From assembly GCA_000697055.1 (NCBI GenBank), contig JNDT01001921.1, positions 1-64,000 of the forward strand: 64,000 bases of DNA, in the 5' to 3' direction. The notes beneath the pieces are model-generated. The model did no database searches. It worked only from the letters and a program-made list of their open reading frames with translations, and was not told where the DNA came from. The DNA comes from Saksenaea vasiformis B4078 (Eukaryota; Mucoromycota; Mucoromycetes; Mucorales; Saksenaeaceae). This document shows, piece after piece, positions 35,601-46,469 of this stretch. Both the position numbers and the translations under genes were made by a program. The stretch's first letter is position 1, and every line of letters begins with the position of its first letter.

Positions 35601-36528
35601 TCACATATACCACACGGGTCGTCCACCAAGCTGGTCGTTCCGGCAGAGTCCATCCTAACTGTCTACCGAAACAGGTAAGATAAAAACAACATATCCTGTA
35701 CAAATCTATAAACGAAACCGGTTGGTCCTGAAAATGTATGAGGATCCGAAACAGTACCTAGATCAAAAAATGCATCGAGCTTTATCTGATTACCAATAAT
35801 GTTAAAATCTCAATATTATATGTATATAGCACGTGGATTTCTTCTTACTGTCAGTAATGCACCATCATATCATGGGATAATAGGCAGATATACCACAAGC
35901 TTGGTTGTCCTGATTCTATGCTCGTGTGATGCTCTTTTTCTACGTCATTCAACAGCTTTCTTGCTACGTGTCGATTTATGCCTCACCCATTGTGGTATGT
36001 CCCTCCAAGCTTGTTTTACAAATCGGATGGAACAATAAAAGCCATCGTTTCCAATTAAGTACCTTTTTCACTTGTTATCCTAGGAAATATCACCTTGTAT
36101 CAACTTATATCTTCATCCAGACGCCAAAATGGCATAGGGGATCCAGAAAGCTACGATCGATCTGCAAATTTCTATGACCAACATTTTGCAAAATGCAGTA
36201 TACAATGTGGATAGCCTATATTCAACCTGCGAGATGCTCAAGTAAGCAACACGCTCTTTGGATAAATTTTTCTAACAATAATCTTATGTTCGTCGGCACA
36301 TCCTGCTTTTTGCAGGTCATTCATATATTGAATAAGTCAATTTCCTTCACTTCCTCACCGAACACCTCTCTTAAAACCGTGCATGAACGTTAAAGGATAG
36401 ATTTCTCATGCTCTAAGTGTACGCGCTGACTTTTCACAAAGCATGTGCAAAAAGCTAGACTGATGACGGGCAACTGCCGCGTGTCCCCGAAGGCAGCTCC
36501 GTTCATTAGGGAAATCTATCCGCCCGTT
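32657..36528. other. Long interval without a supported gene
   Basis: Includes a short tandem repeat at 33820-34080 (listed separately) and a minus-strand stretch at 34919-35251 (WDKWILENVYIRTLLRISAI..., FIWKDDYNFGEVV...) that reads like a real protein fragment of unknown origin, with a possible frame-shifted 5' part at 35248-35454. No catalytic motif was recognised. Much of this interval is probably decayed mobile DNA. Confidence 0.35.
33820..34080. repeat. Degenerate tandem repeat, three copies
   Basis: The block CTTATCTTGA.A.ATTTTTACTGC recurs at about 33827, 33931 and, as CTCATCTCGAGACATTTTTACTG, at about 33996. Each is followed by a diverged segment ending CACTGAAGCACCTCAATGCAAAA or similar. 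Copies are spaced about 105 and 70 bp. On the minus strand they encode a repeated AVK..QDKE motif. Confidence 0.55.
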
Positions 36529-36555
36529 GGATATTACGCATTACGCGTACTTTGG
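36529..36555 (+). promoter_or_regulatory. ATTACG/CGCGTA element upstream of ECM29
   Basis: GGATATTACGCATTACGCGTAC lies about 74 bp before the ECM29 start codon, similar in content and distance to the ATTACGTGCGCGT part of the element upstream of the beta5 and beta6 genes, but without the TGACGTCA half. A weaker match than between those two genes. Confidence 0.35.
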
Positions 36556-36628
36556 ACTGCTTCTCTCCGATTAACGGTATATCACATCGCCGAACAGCCT
36601 CCACCCCATTCCCGCCTACATTAACAGA

Positions 36629-39600
36629 ATGGCGTCAAATGAACTAGATCTCCTTGGTATACTCTATTTACCGTCAGCCCATATCATATTAATGGCTGTC
36701 TACAGAGAATGTTGAGCTCAAACTGGCCATGTGTAGCACCGATGCTCAGCTGGAACGAACAGTTAACCTTTTTCTTCCACCTGTATTACTGAAGCTATCG
36801 AGCAGCAATGAGCTTGTCCGAAAAAAGGTCCAAGAGTATGGTACGAGGTCTAGTTCTGACATGGTTGTAGGTGATGGAGATTTTGTCACATATGAATAAA
36901 CGAGTCCGGTCCAACCAAGGCATTAAACTCCCCTTCGAAAGCCTGTTAAAGCAGTTTTCTGACAGCAAGGTGCCAACGTTTGTCAAGAATTTCACCGTGA
37001 TCTATCTGGAGATGGCTGTGGGAAGGATGACACCGGAAGAAACTGCAAATAATATCCCTGATCTTCTACGAGGCATCTCGCGTCGTCCGCCTCCCCAACG
37101 TTTAACGCTGCTGCATATGATTTTACCAGTAAGAGAAGAGAAATCAAGATATCCTTTGCTATGGAAAACAATTGACAACCTTCAATTGCTTCTAGGTTCT
37201 TAACAAATACAAGCTTCCCGACAACCAATCAACGGCAAGAATTGATATCTTCCATTTTGACGAGAATCCTCAAGATGTGTCTACCATCCTGGACTTCTTT
37301 CTCAATGTTTTGTTATACCAGCCATCGACAAGACACGCGATGCAACAGCCTGGAGCTACAGCTGAGCAACCAGCATACCCAGGCCTCAGCAAAGCTGCCG
37401 TAGAAGATATTACCAACAAAGGGAAAGTCAATTGGAGCGTGAATACTCTTACGGAAGCAAAAGTAGGTATTCGCCAAACGATAAACACATTGTTAATTGG
37501 CTTAATATAGTTGGGTATCGTCAAATTCCTTCTGACACCTGTTTTCACCGATAATGAACGGTTGCGTCTTCTGATTGCTGGTGTATGTGATATCAATCAT
37601 CAAGTTGTACCGGCATGTGAGGATGGACTGCGGCGATGGACAGGAAATGCAGATTTGGAGAACACTACCCTTTTACAATCTTTGTATACGTTGTACCTGG
37701 GATCAAATCCAACAGCAGCAGATTCTGGTATAGTCTTAGTGGATGAAACGAAATATTCAACCTTCTTTTTTCCAGAGAACAAGAATGGACGTGCCCCTGC
37801 ATCTGTTCCTGTTAAAATCCGCGTCTTACAGTATCTGTGTAAGTCAGTCGCTGCAACCAACATGACTACACACATGATACAAGTCGTTTTTGATGGAATA
37901 TATGGTAATGGAAGGTATTAGGGTGATTGATCTAAATAAATCGTGTAGGCGAGCAATCCACTGTGAAGCTGCGGAGATCAGCAATGTCTTTTCTCCAATG
38001 GACTGCACGCATGGTAAGTTCACATCTATCGACCCATGTAGATCTCTAAAATTTGTATATCAGAGTGATACAGCTAAAATCGGACCTGTTGCACCGATAT
38101 TGATCTCTGGATTACTCAAGTATATCGCCCAGAACCAAGATGTCAACGGGAGCAGTAAGTAATCTTTTAAAGAGTGGTCATATCCTTACCATTGCATAGA
38201 TACGGAGGACATCAAGGGTTACGCTTATGTAGCGTGCGGATTGATTGTAAAGAAAGGTACAGAATATATAAAGCGCTTTCACGTAGATACTAATACTGGA
38301 TTTCTCAAAGTCCCTGCATTAGCACTAAGTGATACGGAAATGCTGTCTCAATTCTTTGATCATCTTGAACAAGAAAAACCAAACGTACAAACGTATGTTC
38401 AAGATGCGTTATCTTCGATGATTGAGGTTTATGTGGATCTTGATGAATCGTCCCCTATCTACAAAGACCTACAGGGAATTATACTTAAAACAGTCCAAAA
38501 GGTTGGTAGCATGCTGATTTCTCTATCTTTCTTTTTTTTTTGGATGACTAAATCCGCCCTAGAATCACTCAACTTCACGCTATATGGCGCTCAAATATGT
38601 CAATGCTATATATCCATTTTCTTCTGTATTTGCGCGCTATGTTTGTCTTCTGGCAGGTTCATCTACTGTGACAAAGTTAGAAGTAAAAGAAGAAGCGTCC
38701 AAAGGTCTTCATCCGTTTGTCCGTGCCGCATCTGGTTTTATTGGATTCACCAACGACATTGTTCCTTCCTCTGCCCTACCAAGATTTGCAGATCTCGTCA
38801 AGTACATAACACAACACCGGCCAAGTGAAGAGTACGTGCTTAGCTCCAAGACATCTTGTGTAAAGGGATATCCTGTGGAAGTGTATTCAGAAATCTTGCG
38901 CTTCTTGCGTATGGTATTGATTCTGGAAAGTAACCCTACTACCATACTTATTGACGAGTATGTCGAAAGCAAAGTGGAAAACAGTATGTCTGAAGATCCT
39001 GTAACCATGGAAAACTTTAAAACATTTGTATGCGATGCTTGGCATGATTCAAACCCTGAGAAGCGGGAGTCAGTTGAGCAATGGTTGACCCTTGTTGAGA
39101 ATGCTTTGGATCAGAATCTAAAAGGTATGCAATAGCGCGCGCAAGTAGCAGTGTCTCAACTTCATCTGTTAGACGCTGTCTTGGTATCTACCGCATCAAA
39201 ATGCTTGCTAGAGGTGATTTCGCTGGGACCACCATCAATTGCTACGACGTTCAAGTCAAGATTGAGCTTTTTCAAAACACTGGCTTTGTCTGACAAGATC
39301 GAGACCCATACAGTCATGTCGCATATATTCGGTATCATTGCCAGTGATGAGGCGGTTGACCAGACCGAAATCGAAGGGCTGCTTTCCGAATTATGCGATA
39401 CGGTGGAAGCTGAAACGACCCATCATGGCAACGGAAATGCCAATCAAAAGCATGGTGCCGTCTTTACCATTGGATATCTTCTTGGCCGATGCAACTACCG
39501 AAACCGATCACTTTCGGATAATATCGTTCGGCGATGTATCGAAAATTTGGCATCTTACCTTGAGATCACACCCAGTATGGACTACTCTTTGGCAGAAGCT

Positions 39601-42600
39601 GCTTGTCAATCGTTGGCAGAGATCGGTCGAACCAAGATGATGCCTTTATCTGCAGAGAAGAGAAAGAATGATGAAGTAACCGAAGCGGCTCCTGTTCCTG
39701 GAAGCGACCCGATGGAGGTTGATGTCAAACATAACCTGACAGCGCAAGATATCATTGAGAGACTGACCAAATTGGCAAAGTCTTGCAAAAATGCCAAAGT
39801 CCAAGAGAAAGCCATTCTGGCTCTGGGCCATCTCAGTATCCCCTTGCCAAGCGAAAGTGTTCTGACCAGCGAGATTGTTGACGCGTTGTATACTGGCGCA
39901 GATACAAAACAAATTGAGTTGTTCTTTGCCGGTGGTGAATCGTGGGCTGCCCTAGGTTTTGGATGGGAATCGCAAGCGATGCAGAAACATAAAGACATTT
40001 ATCATATTCCAGCTCTTGATAGCTTGGATCAGGCAAACACAAGGACAGACGTGTTCCAAAAAGTGATTGAGAAAATTGTCAAGACATATGTTACAAGTGA
40101 TCGCGCTTGGTACAGGAAGGCAGCGTGTGTTTGGCTGCTTTCTATCCTAAAGTTCGGTAAAGGCCAGCCGCTTGTACAGGTAACTATTCATTCGATGGTA
40201 ATCTGTAATTAATCCATATTTTTATGTTTGGTAGACGAACTTGAACATAATTCACGCTTCCTTCTCTCGTTTACTCAGTGATCGTGACGGTATGTACTTC
40301 AAAACAACGCTCAAGGGATCGGCGAATCTAACCTATTATACTAGATTTTACGCAAGAGCTGGCATCCAAGGGCTTAGGCCTTGTGTATGAATATGGCGAT
40401 GCTAAAATCAAAGAGGACATGCTTTATTCGCTTGTTGGTACATTTTCTGAAGGTCGGACAATCCAAGCTCAGTCAGTTACAGACAACACGGTGTTGTTTG
40501 AAGAAGGTGCGTTGGGGACGACACCTGAGGGAAATTCGATCACTACCTACAAGGAGCTCTGTTCTCTTGCGTCTGAAATGAACCAGCCAGACCTTATCTA
40601 CAAGTTTATGCATCTTGCGAATCACAACGCGATGTGGACTTCACGACGAGGTGCTGCATTTGGCTTTCAGAACTTGATGGTTTTGGCCGAAAAGGAGATG
40701 GAACCTTATTTACCGCGTCTTATTCCTAAGCTCTATCGATACCAATTTGATCCTAACCCTCGAGTTAACCAAAGCATGAAATCGATTTGGCGATCGCTGG
40801 TCAAAGACAATCAGAAGACAGTCGACACCTATTTCAATGAGATTATGGATGACCTTTTGAAAGGACTAGGAAATCAGCAGTGGCGCGTACGTGAAGCATC
40901 CTGTGCAGCCGTTACAGATATCGTGCAGGGTCGACAGCTTGCACAGATTCAACCTTATCTAGAAGAATTATGGAGAATGTGCTTCAGAGCGCTCGATGAT
41001 ATCAAGGGATCCGTACGCCAAGCAGCTACACAGACCTGCAAGACTCTGACAAAGTTGACCGTTCATTTCTGCGATCCCAATGGCGTCTCCACAGCAGATG
41101 GTAGAAGAGTGATCGATATTGTGATGCCGTTCCTACTTCAAAAAGGCATTGTTTCTGATGCTGAAGACGTGCAAAAATTCAGCTTAGACGCTGTTTTGCG
41201 AGTTTGTAAGACAGGAGCGGTGCTTCTCAAACCCTATGTTCCTGATATTGTCGAAACATTGCTGGAATCGTTATCATGTAAGCTTACAGAAAAGATTCGA
41301 AGGAGTATACTAAACAGACCCGCGGTACGATTAAGCCTTGGAACCACAGGCAATGAATTACCTTAGTTTCCACGTAGAGAGGTACAATATTTCTCAGGAA
41401 CAGGTAATATTAGGTGAAATTAGTCTTGCGGATTTGTAACTAACGCATAATGATAGCTGGACAACGCTCGACTAAGCGGTGCTAAAAATTCGCCCATGAT
41501 GGAGGGTATTGAACACTGCGTGAATCAGATTGATGAGGAAGTAATGAAGGCATTGGCTCCACGCATTGTTCACCTTGTGAAGAAAGGAACCGGTCTTCCA
41601 ACAAAGGTATAGTGTACATCTCCTTTCTTCAAATCATGCTAACGTATAATGTGTAGGCTGGATGTGCTCGGTTTATCGTTACCTTGTGTATGAATCGTCG
41701 TGCTATATTTGAACCGTACGCCGACTCTACATTGAAAGCTCTTAGCGGCGCCATTCGATCGAAGAATCCTGTGATTCGCAAATCCTATGCCACTGCAGTA
41801 GGATATGTGTGTCAACTAGCGTCGTACGAAAAGCGTGTGTCTCTTGTAAAACATCTCAAAAAGCTTTATATAGAAGAAGAAGGTAAGGGTAATCATTCCA
41901 AGTATGATTAGTACTGATATGGCGATAGATGAGGATGCCCATGTCGCTAGCGCCGTTACCTCGGTTGAAATTACACGGTTTGCTGCTGATAAAATGAAGG
42001 CGGTTGCATCAGATATTGTTCCACTCATCTATTTTGGAGAGCATGATCCAGACGAGAAATTGAATGCATTGTGGAAGGATGCTTGGGAAAATATGACTTC
42101 TGGTACGGTTGCGCTTTCCTTCTTTATGCTGCTAATTGGGCTGATATAGGTACTCGAAGCATGGTGACGCTCTATACGGACGAAATCATCGATTTCCTGC
42201 AACCGCTGTTGTCTTCTCCATCATGGAAAGTGAAACAGACAGCAGCTTTGACCATTGCCGATATGTGCAAAACGGGTGATAAGTCGATAAGTAACTATGC
42301 TAATAAGCTGATGCCGGTAATGGTGTCTACTTTGGCGACCCGTTCGTGGGCTGGTAAAGAGCATGTGTTGGAAGCATTTGTACAGTTATGCATCACCGCA
42401 CAGCGTTACTTTGATCAGTCCAAAGAGCCAACTTTAGCGGACGTAGGCAAGGTATATACATGCACATTATTCAATCACATTGTCTTTGACCATAAATATC
42501 AGATTATGATTCGTGAAGCCAAGCGTAAAAATCGCACCTATCAACGACAAGCGCTGATATCCTTGAAGAATTTCTTGGATACTTTTGGCGAAAAGATCGA

Positions 42601-43239
42601 CCTGTACGGCAGTATCCAAGGATTTTTGACAGATTTATGTGAGATGGACGAAACTGCGGCGATGGAGGAAGAAGAGAATGACAACGCCAAGCCATTGATT
42701 CTAATGATAAAGGCCAACGCGTTCAAAGCATTGGTTGCAGGATTTCGACCGGATGCGTTCGCGGGTCAATGTACGTTATTCGCGCACAAAGAAAGGACAG
42801 GATTAATAATTGGTTTATGCTCTAGCATCGCAAACGGAATCCTTGAGCAAACTACTTACTAGCAGTCTGCAAGGGAACGTGTGGAATATTCAATTATCTA
42901 TTCTAGAAAGCATTCGCGTGTTTATCAAGCACTCCTTATCTGAGGATGTGATGCGTGTGACTGACGAGATTTTGGCAAGTTGTGATAAATGTCTTGACGA
43001 CCTGAAGTATTCGGCAGTAAGAACGGCCAGTATCGATGTACTCGAGACTTTAGTGGAGACTGCACCACGTCGTAAGTCCAAGTGTATTAATTCTTTTCTA
43101 AGTATACTAAATAGCAATGTTAGTCCAAGGTAATACAAAGAAAGTGCTGGAAATCAGCCTTCAAAGACACATCCAACGAGAACCTATAGCACTCTTACGA
43201 GAGCGATTACAAAGTATTCTCCAGAAAATTCACTGTTAA
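36629..43239 (+). CDS. ECM29: Proteasome adapter and scaffold protein Ecm29
   Basis: Twenty exons in one phase-consistent series give 1880 residues (yeast Ecm29 is 1868): 36629-36656, 36706-36827, 36871-37128, 37196-37462, 37511-37904, 37949-38013, 38064-38154, 38200-38501, 38563-39124, 39173-40179, 40235-40289, 40345-41277, 41336-41403, 41457-41606, 41657-41882, 41929-42102, 42150-42451, 42503-42770, 42826-43071, 43115-43239. HEAT-repeat scaffold that tethers the 19S cap to the 20S core and links proteasomes to stress responses and membranes. Diagnostic stretches are KLPFESLLKQF, QHRPSEEYVL, FKFG-type joints, MWTSRRGAAFGFQNL, LIPKLYRYQFDPNPRVNQSM, WRVREASCAAVTDIV and SSLEPQAMNYLSF. No lesion was found. 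Convergent with the beta5 gene. Confidence 0.93.
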
Positions 43240-43609
43240 ACAAATAGTATCTGTAAAGCCAATGATACCGTCATTCCGAAACAGAGATAATTTAGAGGAG
43301 TAAAGTCAAGATAGTTCAGTTATTTTTTTTCCATTTTTGTATATAAGGATGAACAATACAGCACAATTATCACAGTCGTTTCCTTTTTACAGTTTACTGC
43401 AACGTACTGATCTGTCTAATTTCTTATCGCTCTGTTGATGGCCTGATTATCACGTCGCAGTACGTAGGTTGATGGCAAATAGCTACCCATCCCATCAATG
43501 AGCAATGTCCAACAGTCCTGCGGAATATCATTACCTTCCAAGACCCTCAAATGGAGAAGTGCAATATATACTAAAAGTCATTGCTTATCGAAATAGTTCT
43601 GTATCATTT
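43240..43609. other. Intergenic region between convergent ECM29 and beta5
   Basis: 370 bp of 3' flanks holding pyrimidine runs; no coding exon seen. Confidence 0.4.
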
Positions 43610-44705
43610 TTATTGTGCTCCTTTTGCCTTTTCATCAAGGTAGTCCCAGTGCAGGTTACCCACGTCATGGTTACCGTGATATTCCCATCCACTCTCAGTA
43701 ACATGATATACTAAAAATATACGAGTGAGCTATCCTGGTATACACATATACAAGCTAAGAACTTACAGTTAATAGATCCACCAGACATGGCATCACGGTA
43801 TGTTGCATGATAAATAGATCGTTTGCCAAGCTCAAGCGCGTCAGACACAGAGAGATCGTAATCGTACCCACTATCTAATACGCCATACGCAAATGTAGAT
43901 CCAGAGCCAACAGAGAAAATATCGCCTTTCAGACGTGTACCGTCGGAATCCACATAAAAGAGGTTTGGACCCTAGTAGCAAAAATGTTTGATTAACCGGC
44001 CCTCTCTAGGTCTACTTACAGATTGATCCCAGCCTGTGACCATGGTTCCCTGTTAAACCATACAGTTATACATCATGAAACAGCCTTCTTTGTGCTGCTT
44101 ACCATTGATAGACCCATTCCTTTGTATGAATACACCATGTTGGCTAGAAGCTTAGAAGCGGCAGCCACTGAGATACGTTCCTTGTTTCTTAATTCGTACA
44201 AACGGCATCGTCTACCCAACTCTCTTTCCCAGTACTGACAGTCTGCTGCACCACCGGCCAATGTACCCAGCAGGTAAGGATTGATCTCGATCACCTTCTC
44301 AACCGTTTGTGAAGCTATGCGATGTTAGACCCTACCATAGGCCATTGTAATAGACGATCGTACCAATATAATTGCCCATGGTTGCTCGCGAATCGACTGC
44401 AACTACGACACCACCTTGGAATTGGAATGCCAACGTGGTTGTACCGTGCTGAATCTTAATTTTGTAATCTGGGGAGCTCTCATCCGTCACGTTTTTCAAA
44501 AATTCGACAGGCTAACAGAATAAGCATGATGAGCTTTGAAGAATAATTGCTGAGAGGGTCATACGTTATGAACGGCAGGAACGTCAAAGGATGGAAATGC
44601 CAAAGCTTGGGCAGCATCCCATTTTCCACAGACGTTCAGAAGTCCAGTTTCTTGAGGTAAATGGAGTGGTGACGAGGCGAATTTCTCGACAAATCGATTC
44701 ATCAT
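43610..44705 (-). CDS. PRE2: 20S proteasome subunit beta5 (chymotrypsin-like)
   Basis: Six exons (44705-44565, 44511-44364, 44314-44103, 44049-44020, 43971-43767, 43710-43610) give 278 residues. Catalytic N-terminal nucleophile hydrolase of the 20S core. A propeptide of 70 residues ends in KIQHG before TTTLAFQ, so the active threonine is T71. Asp17 (VAVDSRAT) and Lys33 (SQTVEK) of the mature numbering are present. [49 protein letters not shown] and YHGNHDVG are beta5-specific. Two adjacent ATGs (MM) make the start uncertain by one residue. The frame stays open upstream to another ATG at 44780, but that would place the start inside the promoter element. Confidence 0.95.
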
Positions 44706-44782
44706 TGTAAAGGGAAGGTCTACACAGAGAAAAATGCAGGACGCGCGTCTCAGTACTGGCAGCGGCGTGGCGGACTTCACAG

Positions 44783-44818
44783 TTCGCTAACGCGCACGTA
44801 ATCCGCAAATGACGTCAA
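44783..44818 (-). promoter_or_regulatory. Bipartite promoter element of the beta5 gene
   Basis: Read on the minus strand: TTGACGTCATTT, then GCGG, ATTACGTGCGCGT and TAGCGAA. The palindrome TGACGTCA (44810-44817) is a CRE/ATF-type bZIP site. The proximal end is 78 bp from the start codon. The same blocks occur in the same order and orientation before the beta6 gene at 53140-53175. Confidence 0.7.
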
Positions 44819-45359
44819 TAAAATCAACCAATCATTGGATTTTTTTACCTTACCTGAGGTGTGCAAGTAGCACCGCCTCCATTCTACTAGGAGGTCGCAA
44901 AACCTGGGCTTAACTAAAAGCTAGAATGACTGGTCTCTAACCACGCTACTACTCTAAGGGTGATTTTGAAATAGTACTGACCAGTTGTTGCGCCTAATTT
45001 CTAAAGGTTGATCGGTTGGTTACCTTTGCTGTAGACTTTAAAAGGTCACTGCTCAGGACTTTGAAGGTTGCATCATATTATTTATTGAATCATTTTTTAC
45101 GCTACACTAAATAAATCTTTCCTGCCCGAAGAGCTGATTTTGTGCTAAAGAAGAATTAAATATGCGGTCGTTAGTACGTCAATTTTACGTCAGAAAATTA
45201 ATCAACTCACATGAACTTAGTCTCTCCGGTGGATGCAAAATTTATTCCAGCAGCATAAAAAATAATTCGTGGTTAGTAAATGAAAGATGCTTTATGTCTT
45301 TTGCTTACCCCCTGAAGGGGTAATCCCGCGATTATGCGGAGAGCCAACCCCGCACCGAA
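44819..45359. other. Intergenic region
   Basis: Distal upstream flank of beta5 and start of a mobile-element region. No gene or RNA recognised. Confidence 0.35.
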
Positions 45360-46440
45360 GTGGTGGTGGTCGGCATCCGTGATTGGTCGGTTGTAACGGT
45401 CTGCAGAGGAATTGAAGCTATTGAATGTCTGGCGCTCTATCACGATAAATTGAGCGATGTTGAGTGTGACAACATCTACTTACTTAAGTGGTGGACAACG
45501 TTACACACACGGCCAAGACGGTTCGGGACAGAAGGTGATGCTGCCTCACGACAGACAGAGATCGATCATCGGTTCATGGCTTTGAATACGTTCGAACACA
45601 AATGTAGAGACTACAAATGGAGAGAAGAAGTGTGGGAGGAGCCGTTTGACATCGATCCAGTCCAGCCCAATCGTCGAAGCTATAACGCTGAAGTGAACGG
45701 TAAATGTCAGACGGACGGTGTACAAATGGGACCGATCCCCATCCTGTTACAATATTTCAATTAGGAAAGAGGCCCATGTCATTCGCCTTTTTCATTGAAA
45801 CTGACGTGTCACAGCAAGCGTACTGTTTGAGCAGCGCGGCGCAGTTATTCGAGAATCGATGTAGTATGCTGCCGTAGATTTAATCTTGATACATTTCTGC
45901 AGTACCGTACGCAAATACCAGAAAAGAGATACAGAAGCAAAAGAGAGCCGTTGATATGACGAACAAGACTCAAGGAATATTTAGCCTGAAGAAAGAGCCG
46001 GTGGATTTGCATAAACCACATAAAGTGAGACTGGTCGGAATAGATCCCGGTAAGACCAATGATACCCAATGGAGTTTAGTTGCTGACTTCACATATAAAC
46101 AAGGTATTCGGGAAGTGGCGACAGCGCTAGACACGGGTGATCGTCTAAATCAAAGGCGAAAAGAAAAGAACATACGATATCAGTTTCAAACCGGGACTAC
46201 CAGTAAGCTCAGCGGAAGAGTTTAACAGACATTGACGCCTTGTGCTGCTCATTAGAAAAAAAATCTCATTTCACTTGGTCGAAACAAGCTGAGGCCAATA
46301 AGCGAAAAAAAAAAAATATCGAATGGACACCGTCTATAAACAGTTTGTTGATACCTCCCGTAAGACATCCACGGTGAATGGATCCCAGCAATGCTTACTG
46401 GCTTTAAGCAAGAGTCATAAAAACTACGCGTAACTACTGC
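45360..46440 (+). pseudogene. Fanzor remnant, same lineage as the intact copy
   Basis: Broken frames align in order with the intact gene at 60-64 kb: REEVWEEPFDIDPVQP with REQLWEAIFCLDRVLP; QTDGVQM with ETDGVMV; GIFSLKKEPVDL with GIYHLKKEPTGL; VRLVGIDPGKT with TRIVGIDPGIRS (RuvC-I); then a decayed RMDTVYKQF...KTS...GSQQ part matching NMQEVYDRL...TASSVEGFQQ. RuvC-II, zinc ribbon and RuvC-III are missing. Stops and frame changes occur at about 45762, 46225 and later. This is the middle of a dead Fanzor, lying between the divergent beta5 and beta6 genes. Confidence 0.65.
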
Positions 46441-46469
46441 ACCCAAATTGACATGCCATTCATAACCTC

